Of a DNA stretch of 64,000 nucleotides, positions 10,501 to 22,800 are shown piece by piece. Both the position numbers and the translations under genes were made by a program. The notes beneath the pieces are model-generated. The model made no database searches, had not been told where the DNA came from, and saw only the letters and a program-made list of their open reading frames with translations. This DNA comes from Aquila chrysaetos chrysaetos (lineage: Eukaryota; Chordata; Aves; Accipitriformes; Accipitridae): contig NC_044018.1 in NCBI RefSeq assembly GCF_900496995.4, positions 25,078,001 through 25,142,000 of the forward strand, read 5' to 3'. Positions within the stretch are counted from its first letter, which is position 1. Each line of letters starts with the position of its first letter.

Positions 10501-13500
10501 GAATTTTTCATTTGGAAAGACGGAAAGAAGGCAGAACCATGTTCTACCCTTCATGCATGAAACCGAGGTCTAGCCTTGTTCACTGAATGAATCTTTTGTT
10601 CTTTGCCATCTCATTCCCTTCTTGAACAGCATTTTAGCCAGCTGTTCTAAAACAGTGAGTTCCAAGCAGTGATGATCTATCCTTCCTCCTTAGTCCTTTA
10701 CAGTTCATCTACTTGCTAAGCTGCCATTGCCTTTCCTCTCCCAGCTTCTAACTTAGAGCTCCCCTCTGTCTAAAAAAGATGCAGAAATGGGGCTTTTCTT
10801 ATTGCGAACATCAGTAACCCAGTCTGCCTGCAGGACTTCTATGCTCTAAGAAGAGCACTTACCACAGAAATAACCTGCTTCTCAGTTCGCCTTTCCCTTT
10901 TCTGTTGAGACTCCATTTCTCTCTTTGCAGAGAGCATAACTCCTGGACTGCAGATCTGAAAGAATCCGATTAAAAGATAGCATCACTGTCATTTTTCACA
11001 GGGACCTATTCCTGACTATATTAGTTAGTGTCAGTTCTTTGTATTACATATAGGTCATGTTTACCTGGCATTGCCTATATCTCTGTGTTTTGAGCCCTCC
11101 ATAACATGGTAGTAAAATGGAGTGAATGAAAAGCAGAACAAGGGCTTTCACTAGCCTCTATTCTAAGCATGCAATAATTTCATGACTTTAAATATTTTTT
11201 AAGAAAATTACTAGGTAACTGACCAGTTTGGAATTTTATTAATATGTGATGATTATTGTTAGAAAAAATAAAGAACTAGAAAATCCTAGCCTTATTATCT
11301 GTGGTCCATGCTTCCTCATGGGAACATGAATCTTTCTATTTCAGCCAGAGTTCTTTGAAGATTTTGGGAAGTAGATCAAAATTCATCTGATCCTCAAAAA
11401 AACCCCACACATTCTCATGAGAGTGTGCTGGAGTCAGTGTGGAATGCCTTAGTGCCTGGGAGGGAACTGACATATCATAAGGCTTCTCGAGACCATGAGA
11501 TTGAACTGGGTCACTTCATTAAATGCAGTTATAAAAGAAGTCATTAAAAGGTAACAGAATACTGCCAATTGAGAGTTTGTTAGATATAGGTTCTGCTAAT
11601 CTGGAACACCTTAACGAAGTATATGTGGCATGATCTTTTTTTTTTTTCTCCCCCCCCGCCCCTGGACCTTGGTACTCAATCATTTCCTATTATTTGCTTT
11701 TTCTTTAGAATTTACAGAAGTGGGTGATAATGGTGTTAGTGTGTTCCTAGTTCATAGTATGTGCAGGAGGTATTCATACTGTCCCAGGTCTCTAAGTTCA
11801 GAGCCTGCGCTTCTTGTATAGCCAATGGAGAGTTGTAGAGATTAAGACGCATTTCACCTAATTTTAAGCATCTAGCTGAGAGACAGCAAGAGCTCAGATA
11901 GTATCTGATCACCTCTTGAGACTATGTTCCGTATTTGCTGTGTAGGTAGCTTGCAGAAATTATATGCCTAACATTAGGTGGATGGCCTCGGTCCTTCTGT
12001 TAAGTGGATGAGTGACTCTCCCCGGTCATCCATCCCCAGTGATGGCATGTACTACTTCATCTCGGCTCGACTGCTGTGCTTTCCACAGCAGAAAAAAGGC
12101 AGGGCTCCTTGGAGGCCTGGGGGGTATGGTATGATCCCTAGCACAGAGGAAAAGTAATTCCTGGTGTCGTTTTCATTTTGCGTGCTCACCAAAGGGTCTG
12201 TCAGTCATTGGCTTTTATTCTGTTGGCTTTAAAATACAGACTATTGCAAAATAAGAAAATGTTGTGTTCTTTTATGATATAGGTGATTTGCTTAAGGTTT
12301 GCAATGAAAACAAAAATACATAATACAGAGTCAGCACTGAGTTGATTTGTTATACTTAAAGCTTCTGGGGGAGATTCTCAAAGGCACGAGGGAGTTAGGA
12401 ACCAAACTCCCTTTGGCGTTCAGTGGGTGTTCAGCATCTAGCTGCCTATTTCTTCTTTTGAAATATTCTCCTGTAGCAGTAAGTGGTCGAATTGTAATGG
12501 ATAAACCCACAAAAAAACTGGAGCGGTCTGTCTTTTTCTGACTATTAAAATGATACCCCTTTGAAGAATAAAGTTCTTAAAACAGAAAAAGAAATATCAG
12601 TGGATCTCTGCTCACTGTGGGCTCTATTCATGCCTTGAAGCACTCACAGAGCCTGCATTAATGTTAGGAAGAATTATTCAGACGTATAAGGGGTGTGTAA
12701 TCGATAATATATTCTCGCTGTTGCTCAGAATAGGTCTCTGTGAGAATCAAGCTGTAGGTGGGGTTTCCATATGTTACACCTTTAATCACATGACTCAGCT
12801 TTTTAAGGAGAATTCTGTTTATTATGAGAGTGTAATCCTTTTTTGATAGGTGTTTGTGATCGGCTGAATCCTCCCTGGCTCAGTGCCACAGGCCAGCATT
12901 CTCCAGAGGCGCAAGAGCACAGCTGTGGATGCAGCACAGCATAGCTCACACGCTCTCCTCTTATCCCCACCCCAAAAAAAGCTACAGGGCCCCCATCCTA
13001 GCCTCGAAAGGGCAGCTTCCATTTCCCCCTTACCAAACAGTAACTACAGCAGAATGTATCGTCACTAAAGATAAACTAAGTGAACTGTTACATTCAGGTT
13101 TCACAGCCAGACCAAACCTCAAGGGCATGTAACCAGACCAAACACCACTAATGAAACCTTAGACGGGATTTTAAGATAGAGCTCCCTTTCACACTGACAA
13201 GGCAATGCTTCTGTAATTAGTCATACAGTGCAGGGTACCACAGCGTCAGTTCTGCAGATCTGATTCTGAAAGGACACGGTCCCTTGGGCTGCTCAGTGGG
13301 GTTTGCTACACCTTTATATGCCTGATTTAGAGGCAGCATCACCTGTGCTATGAGTTGATGATAACCTATATGTTTAAATTATGATAAGATTTTGATCCCT
13401 GTTCAAACCTAATTGATTAAATTAGCTTCTGTTTTCTTTAATTTTGTTAACACATAAGTTCTGTGGACTACCCTTTAATGTGTATTTTCTCAGATCCATC

Positions 13501-14191
13501 CCGCTCACATTGTGGGCCATCCATTCTCAGACAATCTGGTCCCCTTCAGAGCAGACACATTTTTATATAACCTGGTCATCTGTGGACTGTCCTACTGGCC
13601 ACATTTTTCTTCAGATACAGACTTATATTTTTCTAAGACATTGCACCTGAGTGATGTTTTTTTCCAAGCCTTAACATATTCATGTAGGCATATATTCTTA
13701 CTCAAAACTCCCCAGACTTCGAGTTCATAGAAATTCAAGATACCTAATAACTGTAAAGGAATCTATATGTATGTTTGTTTAGTAATTTCCTCACTTCTTG
13801 CTATTAACATCTTAAAAATCTATCCAATTATAGCAATGTTAACAGCAGTTATCAAAATTGCTTACTCAAATTTGTTTGATTCTCTTCAATCTGCAAAGGA
13901 ACCTTTCTCTAAAACATCTGTACCAGAGATTTCTGGCATACCTGGAAAATGCAGTGACTTCCCATAGTAATGTTCCTGCCCGTAATATTTCCTGGAGAGC
14001 ACCAGCTGCGCTGGGCAGAGGTGTGAGCATCAGTACATTTATTTCAACCGTGAGAGGAACTGTAGTTATTTGATGCGGATCAGTTCTGTAGTGGAAACTG
14101 ATGTGTACTCTGATATCATGAAGAGCTTTACAAGGGTTAAGCAATGTTTTGATAGCCAAGATATTCAGATAGATTCTGCTTTCTTGTATTT
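10501..14191. other. Intergenic, no gene recognised
   Basis: AT-rich unique-looking sequence. A T11 run followed by a C run lies at 11637-11657. Short ORFs (60-100 codons, both strands) carry no recognisable domain. No repeat family was identified. Confidence 0.55.
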
Positions 14192-14307
14192 CATAGAATC
14201 ACAGAATCATTTAAGTTGGAAAAGACCCTTAAGATCATCGAGTCCAACCATAAACCTAACAATTGCCAAGCCCACCACTAAACCATAGCCCTAAGCATCA
14301 TGTCTAC
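14192..14307 (-). mobile_element. CR1 LINE, 3' end fragment
   Basis: CR1 is the main non-LTR retrotransposon of birds. The plus strand starts CATAGAATCACAGAATCAT and continues with the diagnostic GTTGGAAAAGACCC and GAGTCCAACC blocks. This is the reverse complement of a CR1 3' end, so the element lies on the minus strand. Only about 115 bp remain, a typical severe 5' truncation. Confidence 0.9.
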
Positions 14308-15057
14308 AAATTTGTTCATGAATAGTTTAAATTAAAAAAAAAAAAACAAAACCCAAAACCCAAACCCAAAACCCTGAAAAAGAAACAATCCACAAATCAG
14401 CAACATAATTAGGTTGCCAATTTAATTTGATCATTGTTTCTGAAAATGTAAGATGTGTTTGTCTGTTTTTTTTCCACAAGTTTCCCTGAATCCTCTTACA
14501 CAAAGAAAAGACAGTTACTGTTTCTGAGCTACAGAAATACTTTCTGTGTTCAGCTGTGATTTTATTGATTATTAAATTAAGGTGTTCTATATTGTTATCT
14601 GTCACAAATGACTTACAGCTCTGAACCTTTATCAATTTTCCCATCCTAAGCAAAATTAGCTTTTTGGATTTTTTTTTTTTTTAAAGGAGAATTTATCATT
14701 ATTCAATGGCATTGACTCTGCAAGGCAGGTCTGGAGTCATGGGGAATAGGACTGGAGGGTAGCTGAATCTGTTCGTAGGGCTATTTATAGTATCTTTGTG
14801 ATTTCCACAAGTTACTATAAGTTCTAAGTTCCATTTTGATGTCTGCTTTATATGTAAAGATATGCAAATATTGTGTTTACAAAGTCCACTAGCTTTCATC
14901 TGTTCACATACTGAGACAGCTTCATGCAGGTAGATTAATTCCTCCAAAACTGCAGTTATACCCGGTACATTAGTTTGCAGTCCTTCCTTTTAGGATGACA
15001 TTGTGACTTAAATGTGTAGAATAAACTGACCTTTTCTTACAAACCCTGTAAGAAAGC
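14308..15057. other. Spacer between two CR1 fragments
   Basis: AT-rich sequence with an A-rich, CCCAAAACCC-like patch at 14333-14375 and a T14 run near 14669-14682. No gene or repeat family was recognised. Confidence 0.55.
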
Positions 15058-15656
15058 ATTCTGGGCTGCACCAAGAGCAGCGTGACCAGCAGGTCGAGGG
15101 AGGTGATTCTGCCCCTCTGCTCCGCTCCGGTGAGACCCCCCCAGAGTACTGCCTTCAGGTCTGGGCGCCCCAACAGAAGAAGGACGTGGTCCTGCTTGAG
15201 TGGGTCCGGACGAGGGCCACAGACATGATCGGGGACTGGAGCACCTCTCCTGTGAAGACAGGCTGGGAGAGTTGGGGTTGTTCAGCCTTGAGAAGAGAAG
15301 GCTCCAGGGAGACCTTATAGCAGCTTTCAGTACCTAAAGGGGACCTACAGGAAAGATGGGGAGGGACTCTTTAACAGGGAGTGTAGTGGTAGGACGAGGG
15401 GTAATGGTTTTAAACTGAAAGAGGGTAGGTTTAGGTTAGATATTAGGAAGAAATTCTTCACTGTGAGGGTGGTGAGACACTGAACAGGTTGCCCAGACAG
15501 GTTGTGGCTGCCCCATCCCTGGCAGTGTTGAAGGCCAGGTTGGATGGGGCTTGGAGCAACCTGGGCTAGTGGAAGGTGTCCCTGCCCATGGCAGGGGGGT
15601 TGGAACTAGGTGATCTTTGAGGTCCCTTCCAACCCAAACCATTCTATGAAATATGA
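15058..15656 (+). mobile_element. CR1 LINE, 5'-truncated, well preserved
   Basis: About 600 bp of CR1 in plus orientation. It begins in the C-terminal coding part of ORF2 (CTGGGCTGCACCAAGAGCAG, reading LGCTKSSVTSRSREVILPLC) and continues through the 3' UTR with the GGACGAGGGGTAATGG and GGAAGAAATTCTTCACTG blocks. It ends at CCATTCTATGAAATATGA, the expected CR1 octamer-type 3' end. Similarity to the family consensus I remember is high, so this is the youngest CR1 copy in the window. It lacks the rest of the RT and is not active. Confidence 0.95.
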
Positions 15657-16263
15657 ATGTGGAGATTACACTTTTTCTGGCATAGAAAAATGCAGAGAGC
15701 TCATCTGGAGAACAGGAGATGATTTGTATACTATAAAAGCAGTCCTTGCTTTAAAAGTCTGTGAAACAATGTGCGGTCAAGGACAGAGTTTTACCCACCC
15801 TGAGGATCCAAGACAGAGTTTGTTGTTTTTCACACATCCATTAACACAATTACTAAAAATTGCAATTGGAGTTGTGCTTGAGCATTCTTCTGTGATAGAT
15901 ACCTGTATTTGAAAATGTTAGGGTTATGTGCCTAAATTATTCCTAGTATTATGTACCTAAAGTTTCTGTGGACTTCATTGCTATTGCCGTGAACTCTGTG
16001 TGCGGATAAGAAGCAGTAAACATCTTCATGAAATTGTGATATTGCCTCTTCTGGTAAAAATGGAGGGCAATGCAGTTCAAATCAATGGAGTTGCGACCAT
16101 TTACTCCTTAGAGAATTTATTTCTTATCCTTCTCAGCTGGGATACAACAAGAAAACATCTCAAGTTTTAAATATGTTGTTTCCCTTATGCTCTAGCTCTA
16201 AGAAAAATCAACATCTGTTCTGATACATTGTTGTTTCCCAATTTGCTTCTAGGATCAATGTGG

Positions 16264-16322
16264 GGACCAGAATTTTAGGTGACAGCAATTGTCGTGGTGT
16301 GGACCAGAATTTTAGGTGACAG
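16264..16322. repeat. Direct repeat, 22-bp unit, 37-bp period
   Basis: The 22-bp unit, GGACCAGAATTTTAGGTGAC plus AG, occurs at 16264-16285 and again unchanged at 16301-16322. Fifteen bases separate the copies. It is a small recent local duplication. Confidence 0.95.
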
Positions 16323-19300
16323 AAATAGAAAAATAAAATTCATTGATTTTTCAGGAACAATGCTGATTTTACATGACTTGCGTATTCCTGTCCCAAAACA
16401 CATAGACTGGAACAATTTTTCCTATCCCTTGGCAATAGCTTTATAACTGCCTCATTGTATTGCTGTCATTTAATTCCTATTCACCTAAAATATAGCATGA
16501 CACAAAACATTTATTTTTTTTACTCAGAAGGAATCAGCTCCTTTATGTCTAGCTCTGACTGCTCTTGAATGAGATGCTCACCAGGTCTCAATTCTTGAAA
16601 GCACTTAAGTACTTGCTTATTTTTACTGGAGTGTTATTGAAGATGCTTGCGTAATAGCAGTGAAGTGTTTGCAAGGATGGAGCTAAGGAGAACCTGCAAG
16701 ATAAAGTGTAAATGATGGAAATTGGATTGGAAGAACACGGGCAACTCAAACAGCCAGATATCCCAGAATAATAATTTTGCTAGACTTGCTCCAAAAGCTT
16801 GAAAATATAGAACATCCTCCAGTATAAATTAACCTTCCTTCTGGAGTAGTGTCCCCTATGAAGGAATTATTTCATACAACTGAATTATGTTGGAATAGTG
16901 ATGAAAGTCAGGTTCCTCTGTTAGAGTGAGGCCTCAGAAAACTTACCTGTGTGTATAAAACATGCTCAAATATTCCACTAGATTTAGCTCCCCTCTGTAC
17001 AGAGAGTGATCAGTGTTGAAGCTCTATAGCTCTCAGGGCAAGGTTCATGAATGATAAGGCCCCCAAAAGCTATCCTCATAATTTTTGACCTGCCATTTAA
17101 CATCTGAATTAATTCTTGTTTAACTACTCTAATGATTAAATTCAACTAGCATTCTTAATTAGTCTTGCTTAAATTTCCTAAAAAAACCCCTAAACTTTCA
17201 AAATTGATTAAATATTTGTCATTAAAGTGGAATCCAAGTCCATGCTTAAATTCACCTGTTAGCACAATTAACTCTTGATGTCCCTCTTAGTATCTGGACC
17301 TGGCAAAGAGGCTTAGCAGGACGTCTCTTTTCTGAGCACGTCTCTCACCCTGTATCTTGCACCTTGGCAGGGGACACCCAGGGTGGTATGTGCAGCTGCA
17401 GATGTACCACCTGAAAACTGTCGCTGATAGAACTAGGTCATGATTTTGTAATGAGAGGGTGAAGATGTCTGCCCCAGACAAAACACAGCTGCAATCCACT
17501 TTTTAGGCATGCATAACCTGGGCTGCAGCTTTTCTCACAGCCTGAGTTTCACTACAACTTGCTAGCATTGACTTCCTTGGATTCATTCTGATTTACAGTG
17601 GTATAAATTAGACTTTGCTAAGAATTCAGACTCTCTGATTTATGCACTGGCTGCTACTATTTTTTATTTTATCAGATTCCTTAGACCTTGGGATTTTTTC
17701 CCCAAGTTAATATTTTGGAGTTCCTCTGAACAGTACAAAACCTCTTCTATCTCTTTTGCAGAATTTTAATCAATTCTTTCTGTTAATTGCAATATGAATC
17801 TGAACTGTGCTATTTTACCTTGTTCGATATAAAATGTGCATTGCTATGAGTCACTGTTATGGAAGAGTCACTAACAGACATACAATTCTAATAATTTGTA
17901 ATAAATTACCTTTGCAAATTGTGTCTGATGCATTCCTTACAAGTGCAGGGCTGAAATAATTTGTATTGCAATTAGTTTGTTTACCTAGATAAATCGAGGG
18001 CTTTTGTTTGATCACTTAAAAAGTCTTTTGTAATTCTTCTGCCTTTAAAATATCTGGGAGGTGATGAATACAGAACTACTACTGTGTAATGTACACATTT
18101 GTCATTTATATTCTTGGTCAAATTGCAGTTAAGGTTGCTATAGTGACTAATACCCTATACAAAACACATGACAAGAACAAAACATTGAAAATAGCCTGAG
18201 CAATAGAAAACACAAAAGGAGTCATTTAGGGTGTGGTAACCTTTGTACCACGGATTTAAGAGCATTGGGAAGGTTCCTGCCAGTGGAGCTCAGAGGACGA
18301 AGGAGCCGAGACTCTGCTGAGGAACTTGAAGCACAGCTAGACACCTACTCTGTCAACAGCCTCATTCCTTCCTTGCAATACCTTCTGCTTTCTTTTTTTG
18401 AGGCTTACACGTGATGACATTTCTCTGTTTGTCTGTCATTGCCTACAAATAGAATGAGTTGTAGGCATCCATAAACAGCCTCCAGCATGGCACAGCCTCC
18501 AATCGCATCTCTGCCATTATCGTAAATGAGCTTGGCACCATGAAAGATAGATGCCCCAGAGAAAAATAGAAGATAATAAGGATGAGGTGGGTGGAACAGC
18601 AGAACTAGGGGAAGGATTATGGGGCTATATAAAACCTTGGGGAAGTAGAGAATGGGACAACCTGGGGCAGGTGGGAGGAAGAAATGGGAACCAGAAAGAA
18701 GTAAAAGGCACGTAACCCATAAAATTAGGGAAATAGGGAGAAGATCAAGAAAAGGAGAAAAAGTATACAGGGTATATCACAAAGGAGGAACTAGGAAGAC
18801 AGAAAGTCTTGGGCTTGAAAAAGGCAGTGGATGTTTCTCTTACAGGGAGAATGGCTTGAAGGACACTCGAAGTACCTGGTACAAGCAAAAGTGTTTGTGA
18901 GTTCCCAAAATAGAAGAAAGGAAGAATCACTCACATGCAGGAGAGAAATGGATGATTGATAGAAACATTTAGTGTGCTTGGTCTACAAGCAGCAAAGGGA
19001 GTGATTCTGCATTCTTCAGAATTAAATATGTACACAGTCACTATAGTTTTCTGCTACAAAAGCTCTCTTTCAGTTCTGGCCTTTGGGAAAGATTCCCTTG
19101 CTCCCCTCTCATGGTCTGAGCAGAAGTTGTCTCCGGGAGTTTCTCAAAGGCTGTAGATCTCAGCCGGGTGCTTTCATGGGGATGGTTCCCACACCGAGAA
19201 CTCACTGACTGTACCAGAACGGGAAAATTCCTCTCCTCGCTCCTCATTCATCTCTCTTCTGCTGGCTGCCTTTTCATTCTTCCACACTTTTTTTCAAGGG

Positions 19301-19748
19301 ATTCTTCTTTTAGCTGTCCAGGTCAGTCACGCTCCTTCCCCTCTTAGCTCCTTCTGCAGTCTGTGAAAGACAACATTAGCTTTTCTATGCCATAAGGGAT
19401 CCATCAGCATGCAATTTTACAGCCGCAGAAGGTTTGGAAGTATGCCACTGGAGAAGAAGTCTATCCCCAGGAGCTGCTAAGAACTGTCAAACTGCCTTTC
19501 TGCAGAACCTGGAGCTGCTTGGGGTAACAACCAGTCTGAAAAGCAAAAGTCTTGCCCATTTTCTTTCTGCAAGATCTCCAGCTAGCTTCTCAGTACTCTG
19601 CATTTGGAAAAAGGAGAAAGCAGAAATTTTGGCATCAAAATTGCATATTTTACGCTTCAGGAGAAAAATCTTGGAAAAAAAAGATTAAAACCTAATATTT
19701 TCTATCTGTCAGTTTTCATGGAATAAAGACAAAATAATTAACCTGTTT

Positions 19749-19793
19749 GGTTAAGTTAGACTTGGTTAAGTTAGATTTGGTTAAGATAAATTT
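19749..19793. repeat. Three tandem 15-bp units
   Basis: The units are GGTTAAGTTAGACTT, GGTTAAGTTAGATTT and GGTTAAGATAAATTT, head to tail. Divergence increases along the array. Confidence 0.95.
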
Positions 19794-22189
19794 CACTAAA
19801 TTTTAAGGCATTAAAACATGTCCTTGTTCGAGAGCTGAAAAAACTGATAAGCACTTTTGAAACATTTTTTTGGAAATAAGCAGTACTAGAAAAAAATGTT
19901 AAAAATAAATTGTATAATTTGAATTATGATCCTCACTAACGTGATCCAGTGCTCTTGATCCAGAGCCTCTTCAGGTAAGTGAGAGCACTCTATTGACCAA
20001 AATGGGTCCCGGCTCAGGCTCTGACTATGAACTAGCGGGACATGTACACAAAGCGTCTAATGAACGGCAGCCAAACAGGTGAAAAATATTATTCATTTTT
20101 TATGTGATATATGAAGAATTGTCTGAATCTTGAGGAGCTGGTACGTCTATTTAGAAACTTTAAGGAAAGTGACTTGTTAGATTTTTTTAGTTCCTCTGAA
20201 GTGCCACTAAACCTTTAAGTTACTACATTTCTAGAGCTGGATCAAATTGGCTATCAATATACTCTATATCTAAAATTCTTTATTTCTTATGAAATTCTGT
20301 AGGCTTTTTTTTATTTGCAAAAGATCAAGTATCTGTTGTTTTCCTTCTTTCCTCCACCTCCCCCCAGTTTGGCCATTTATTCCATAAAGTAATTGGGTTA
20401 AATTCACTCTTTTCTAAAGCATCAACCACAACCGTGTTTTGTAAAAGGAAAGTGAAAATGTTGGGTTACTTACGGTTTTAACTATCATGAACAAAAGATA
20501 TTGGGAACTTTGTGTGTGGCTACACTGAAATGCAAGCACCGTTTAGCTACTTTGGGTTTTCTTATAGCATTTCTTTGTTAAAAAAAGATGTTTATTTTCT
20601 GACATACACATTGTATGAGTTCCAACAAGAGACAATCATGCCAACACCATTTATCTTCCTCAGGATCATTTTGAAATGAAAGAAAACATGAAGAACATTT
20701 GTGTACAACCTTTCTGTATACAACCTTTCCAGTCACACTTTGCATTGATATCTGGATAATGATTTAATTTCCCTAAAAAGCAGCCCCCTGATTCCCTCTT
20801 CTTCTATCTCTGCCCTTTAAGATTGCACTTGACAGATAGAAAGCTGATACCAGATTACGATGTCTCATCTTAGTTACTCGTTCAAAATATTTCCCTTCCA
20901 AACCTCTCCTGTTACCCTGAGGAAGCACTGCATGGTGGCTGTAATCGGCACTACAAAAGCATTGAGGTAGGGAAAATGTACTTTCGCAGAAAAATGGGAA
21001 AGTTTTCTGAGTTCAGAAACGTAGAGGGGACACCTCACACTGGGTGGGAATAAAACGTGATTGGGAGGTCAGAATATCACCATGGGACTTCAGAAACCCA
21101 TTTTTAATTTTCATCAGGCCAGAAGCCTCATGCGACCTTTTTTGTCTCTTATAGCCTCAGTTTTCCCAGTGTAAACTAGAGGCAGTGGCCTCTTCTTGGC
21201 ACACAGAAAAGACAAGTTAAAGGTAGCGTGCCTGTGTACACAGATGAGCACGGGTGGACGCGAGCTCACTCGCTGAACACCGACCTGGCCAGACACAAGC
21301 CAGCAGTTCTGCAAAAGCCATGTAGTTCCATCAATTTAGTGCTGTCCTAGGGCTAAGAAACTCCGATAAGACACAAACTACACTAGAGCGCAGCAGTACT
21401 CTCATATGGCAAGATAATTTATGGGACAGCACTGACTGGCACAAGCATAAGCAGAGGAGCCCTGTTGTCCCCCTGCTCCCATCCCCACCACAATTCGTAC
21501 AGAGCACAGGGGAGGTACTGCTGCCGTGGGCAACGTAAATATCTGCAGCCTTGCCTTTAATGGGACCACGGGGGCTGCTATATCCCTTTGCACAGGTCTC
21601 CCTAAGTTATGCCTCTGCTTCTGTGAGGCTTTGCAAGGCATCAGAATTACTGGTTTAGCCTTTATATGCCTGGCTTGTATCTCCGCTTTATATCTCCCTT
21701 ACATCCTCAGACACCTGGGAAAGTTTTCTGTCTTCTGTCATGCTGGATTTTAGTTTGCACTTCTACAAGACAAGTGAAGGATGACTTTGGAAATTAATCT
21801 TACCCATGTTCCTTTGGGTAGTGAATTCACAAGGATATCAGTTTGGAATAGATCTTGTTTATTAACTGATCAAGCTCCATAGCAAAACTGGTTGGACTGC
21901 TTTTGCCACTACTAGCTTGCTTAAAATGCTGTCCCAGGATTTAATCCCTTGATGGTTAGGTATTTTATTTTCAAGCTGAATTTATCCCCGAACGGTTTTT
22001 CCCCTTTTGAGAACCAGTTCATGACAGATTTTTGCTTTTAGTCACAAAGTCCCAATTGGATTACTTTAGTCCTCAAGGTCACCAACTCTTCCTACATCAC
22101 GTTGCTGTTACCCTCTCTATCACTGGTCTTTTGTGTAATCTCCAGATTTCATATTCTCCTATTTTTTGTACTAAGGTCATGGATGATGG

Positions 22190-22800
22190 TATTTAACAAA
22201 ATTGTTTACAAGACTGATCCTTAGGTCCCTGAGGTCTCACTCAGGAGTGGTGATGACAGCTCAGATCCCAATATTGTACATGTGAAGCCACAGTGTGTCA
22301 CTTTGCATTTACCTACATTTCAAATCTACTTAATTTAATCTGCCATTTTTTTGCCAGTCACTCACCTTCGTAAGAGTCTTTGCCATTTCTTCACAGAATT
22401 TGTGCACCATCCTTACAACTGTGGTAAACTTGGTACCATCAGTAAACTTCGTCACCTTGTTTTTCACCCTCTTTTCCAGGCTGAGTAGCCCAAGGATTGC
22501 AGCACAGATCTCTCTAGGTATCCAGTGGTGTCCTGCCTCTGCCACAAGGACACAGTGTTCTCTGTTTCCTATCTTTTAATCAATTATTTACCTCTTTAAA
22601 GACCTACACTTTCTTCCCGTGGTTGCTTGGCTTCTTTAAGAGCCTTTGAAACAGACTTTTGCTAATGCTTTCTTGAAATCCAAGTAGACTATATCAACCA
22701 AATCTCCCTCATCAGCTTCACTATTAACCCCTCCAAAGAGCTCTGGCTGAGAGGCAAGAACTAATACTTGCCCTTCAGCCTAATACTTCTCCTTTCATCT
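22190..22800 (-). mobile_element. Ancient CR1 LINE relic, reverse transcriptase region
   Basis: The minus strand preserves CR1 RT landmarks in order. First is VDIVYLDFKKAL (near 22700-22665), matching the YLDFSKAFD block. It is followed, after frame slips, by TKFTDGTKF (22449-22426), matching the FADDTKL active site. The catalytic FADD is now FTDG, so one catalytic Asp is lost. The fragment is strongly diverged with indels and no clean termini, pointing to an old CR1 lineage. Confidence 0.8.

Larger units (their letters stand above)
15657..22189. other. Intergenic, no gene recognised
   Basis: AT-rich sequence with no domain-bearing ORF. It includes the 37-bp-spaced direct repeat at 16264-16322 and the 15-bp triple repeat at 19749-19793, listed separately. 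Basic short ORFs such as 18652-18900 plus have no recognisable motif. Confidence 0.55.

Noticed and set aside
18652..18900. Basic 82-codon ORF
   Set aside because: It has no recognisable motif, and its Lys/Arg-rich content follows from an A/G-rich stretch.
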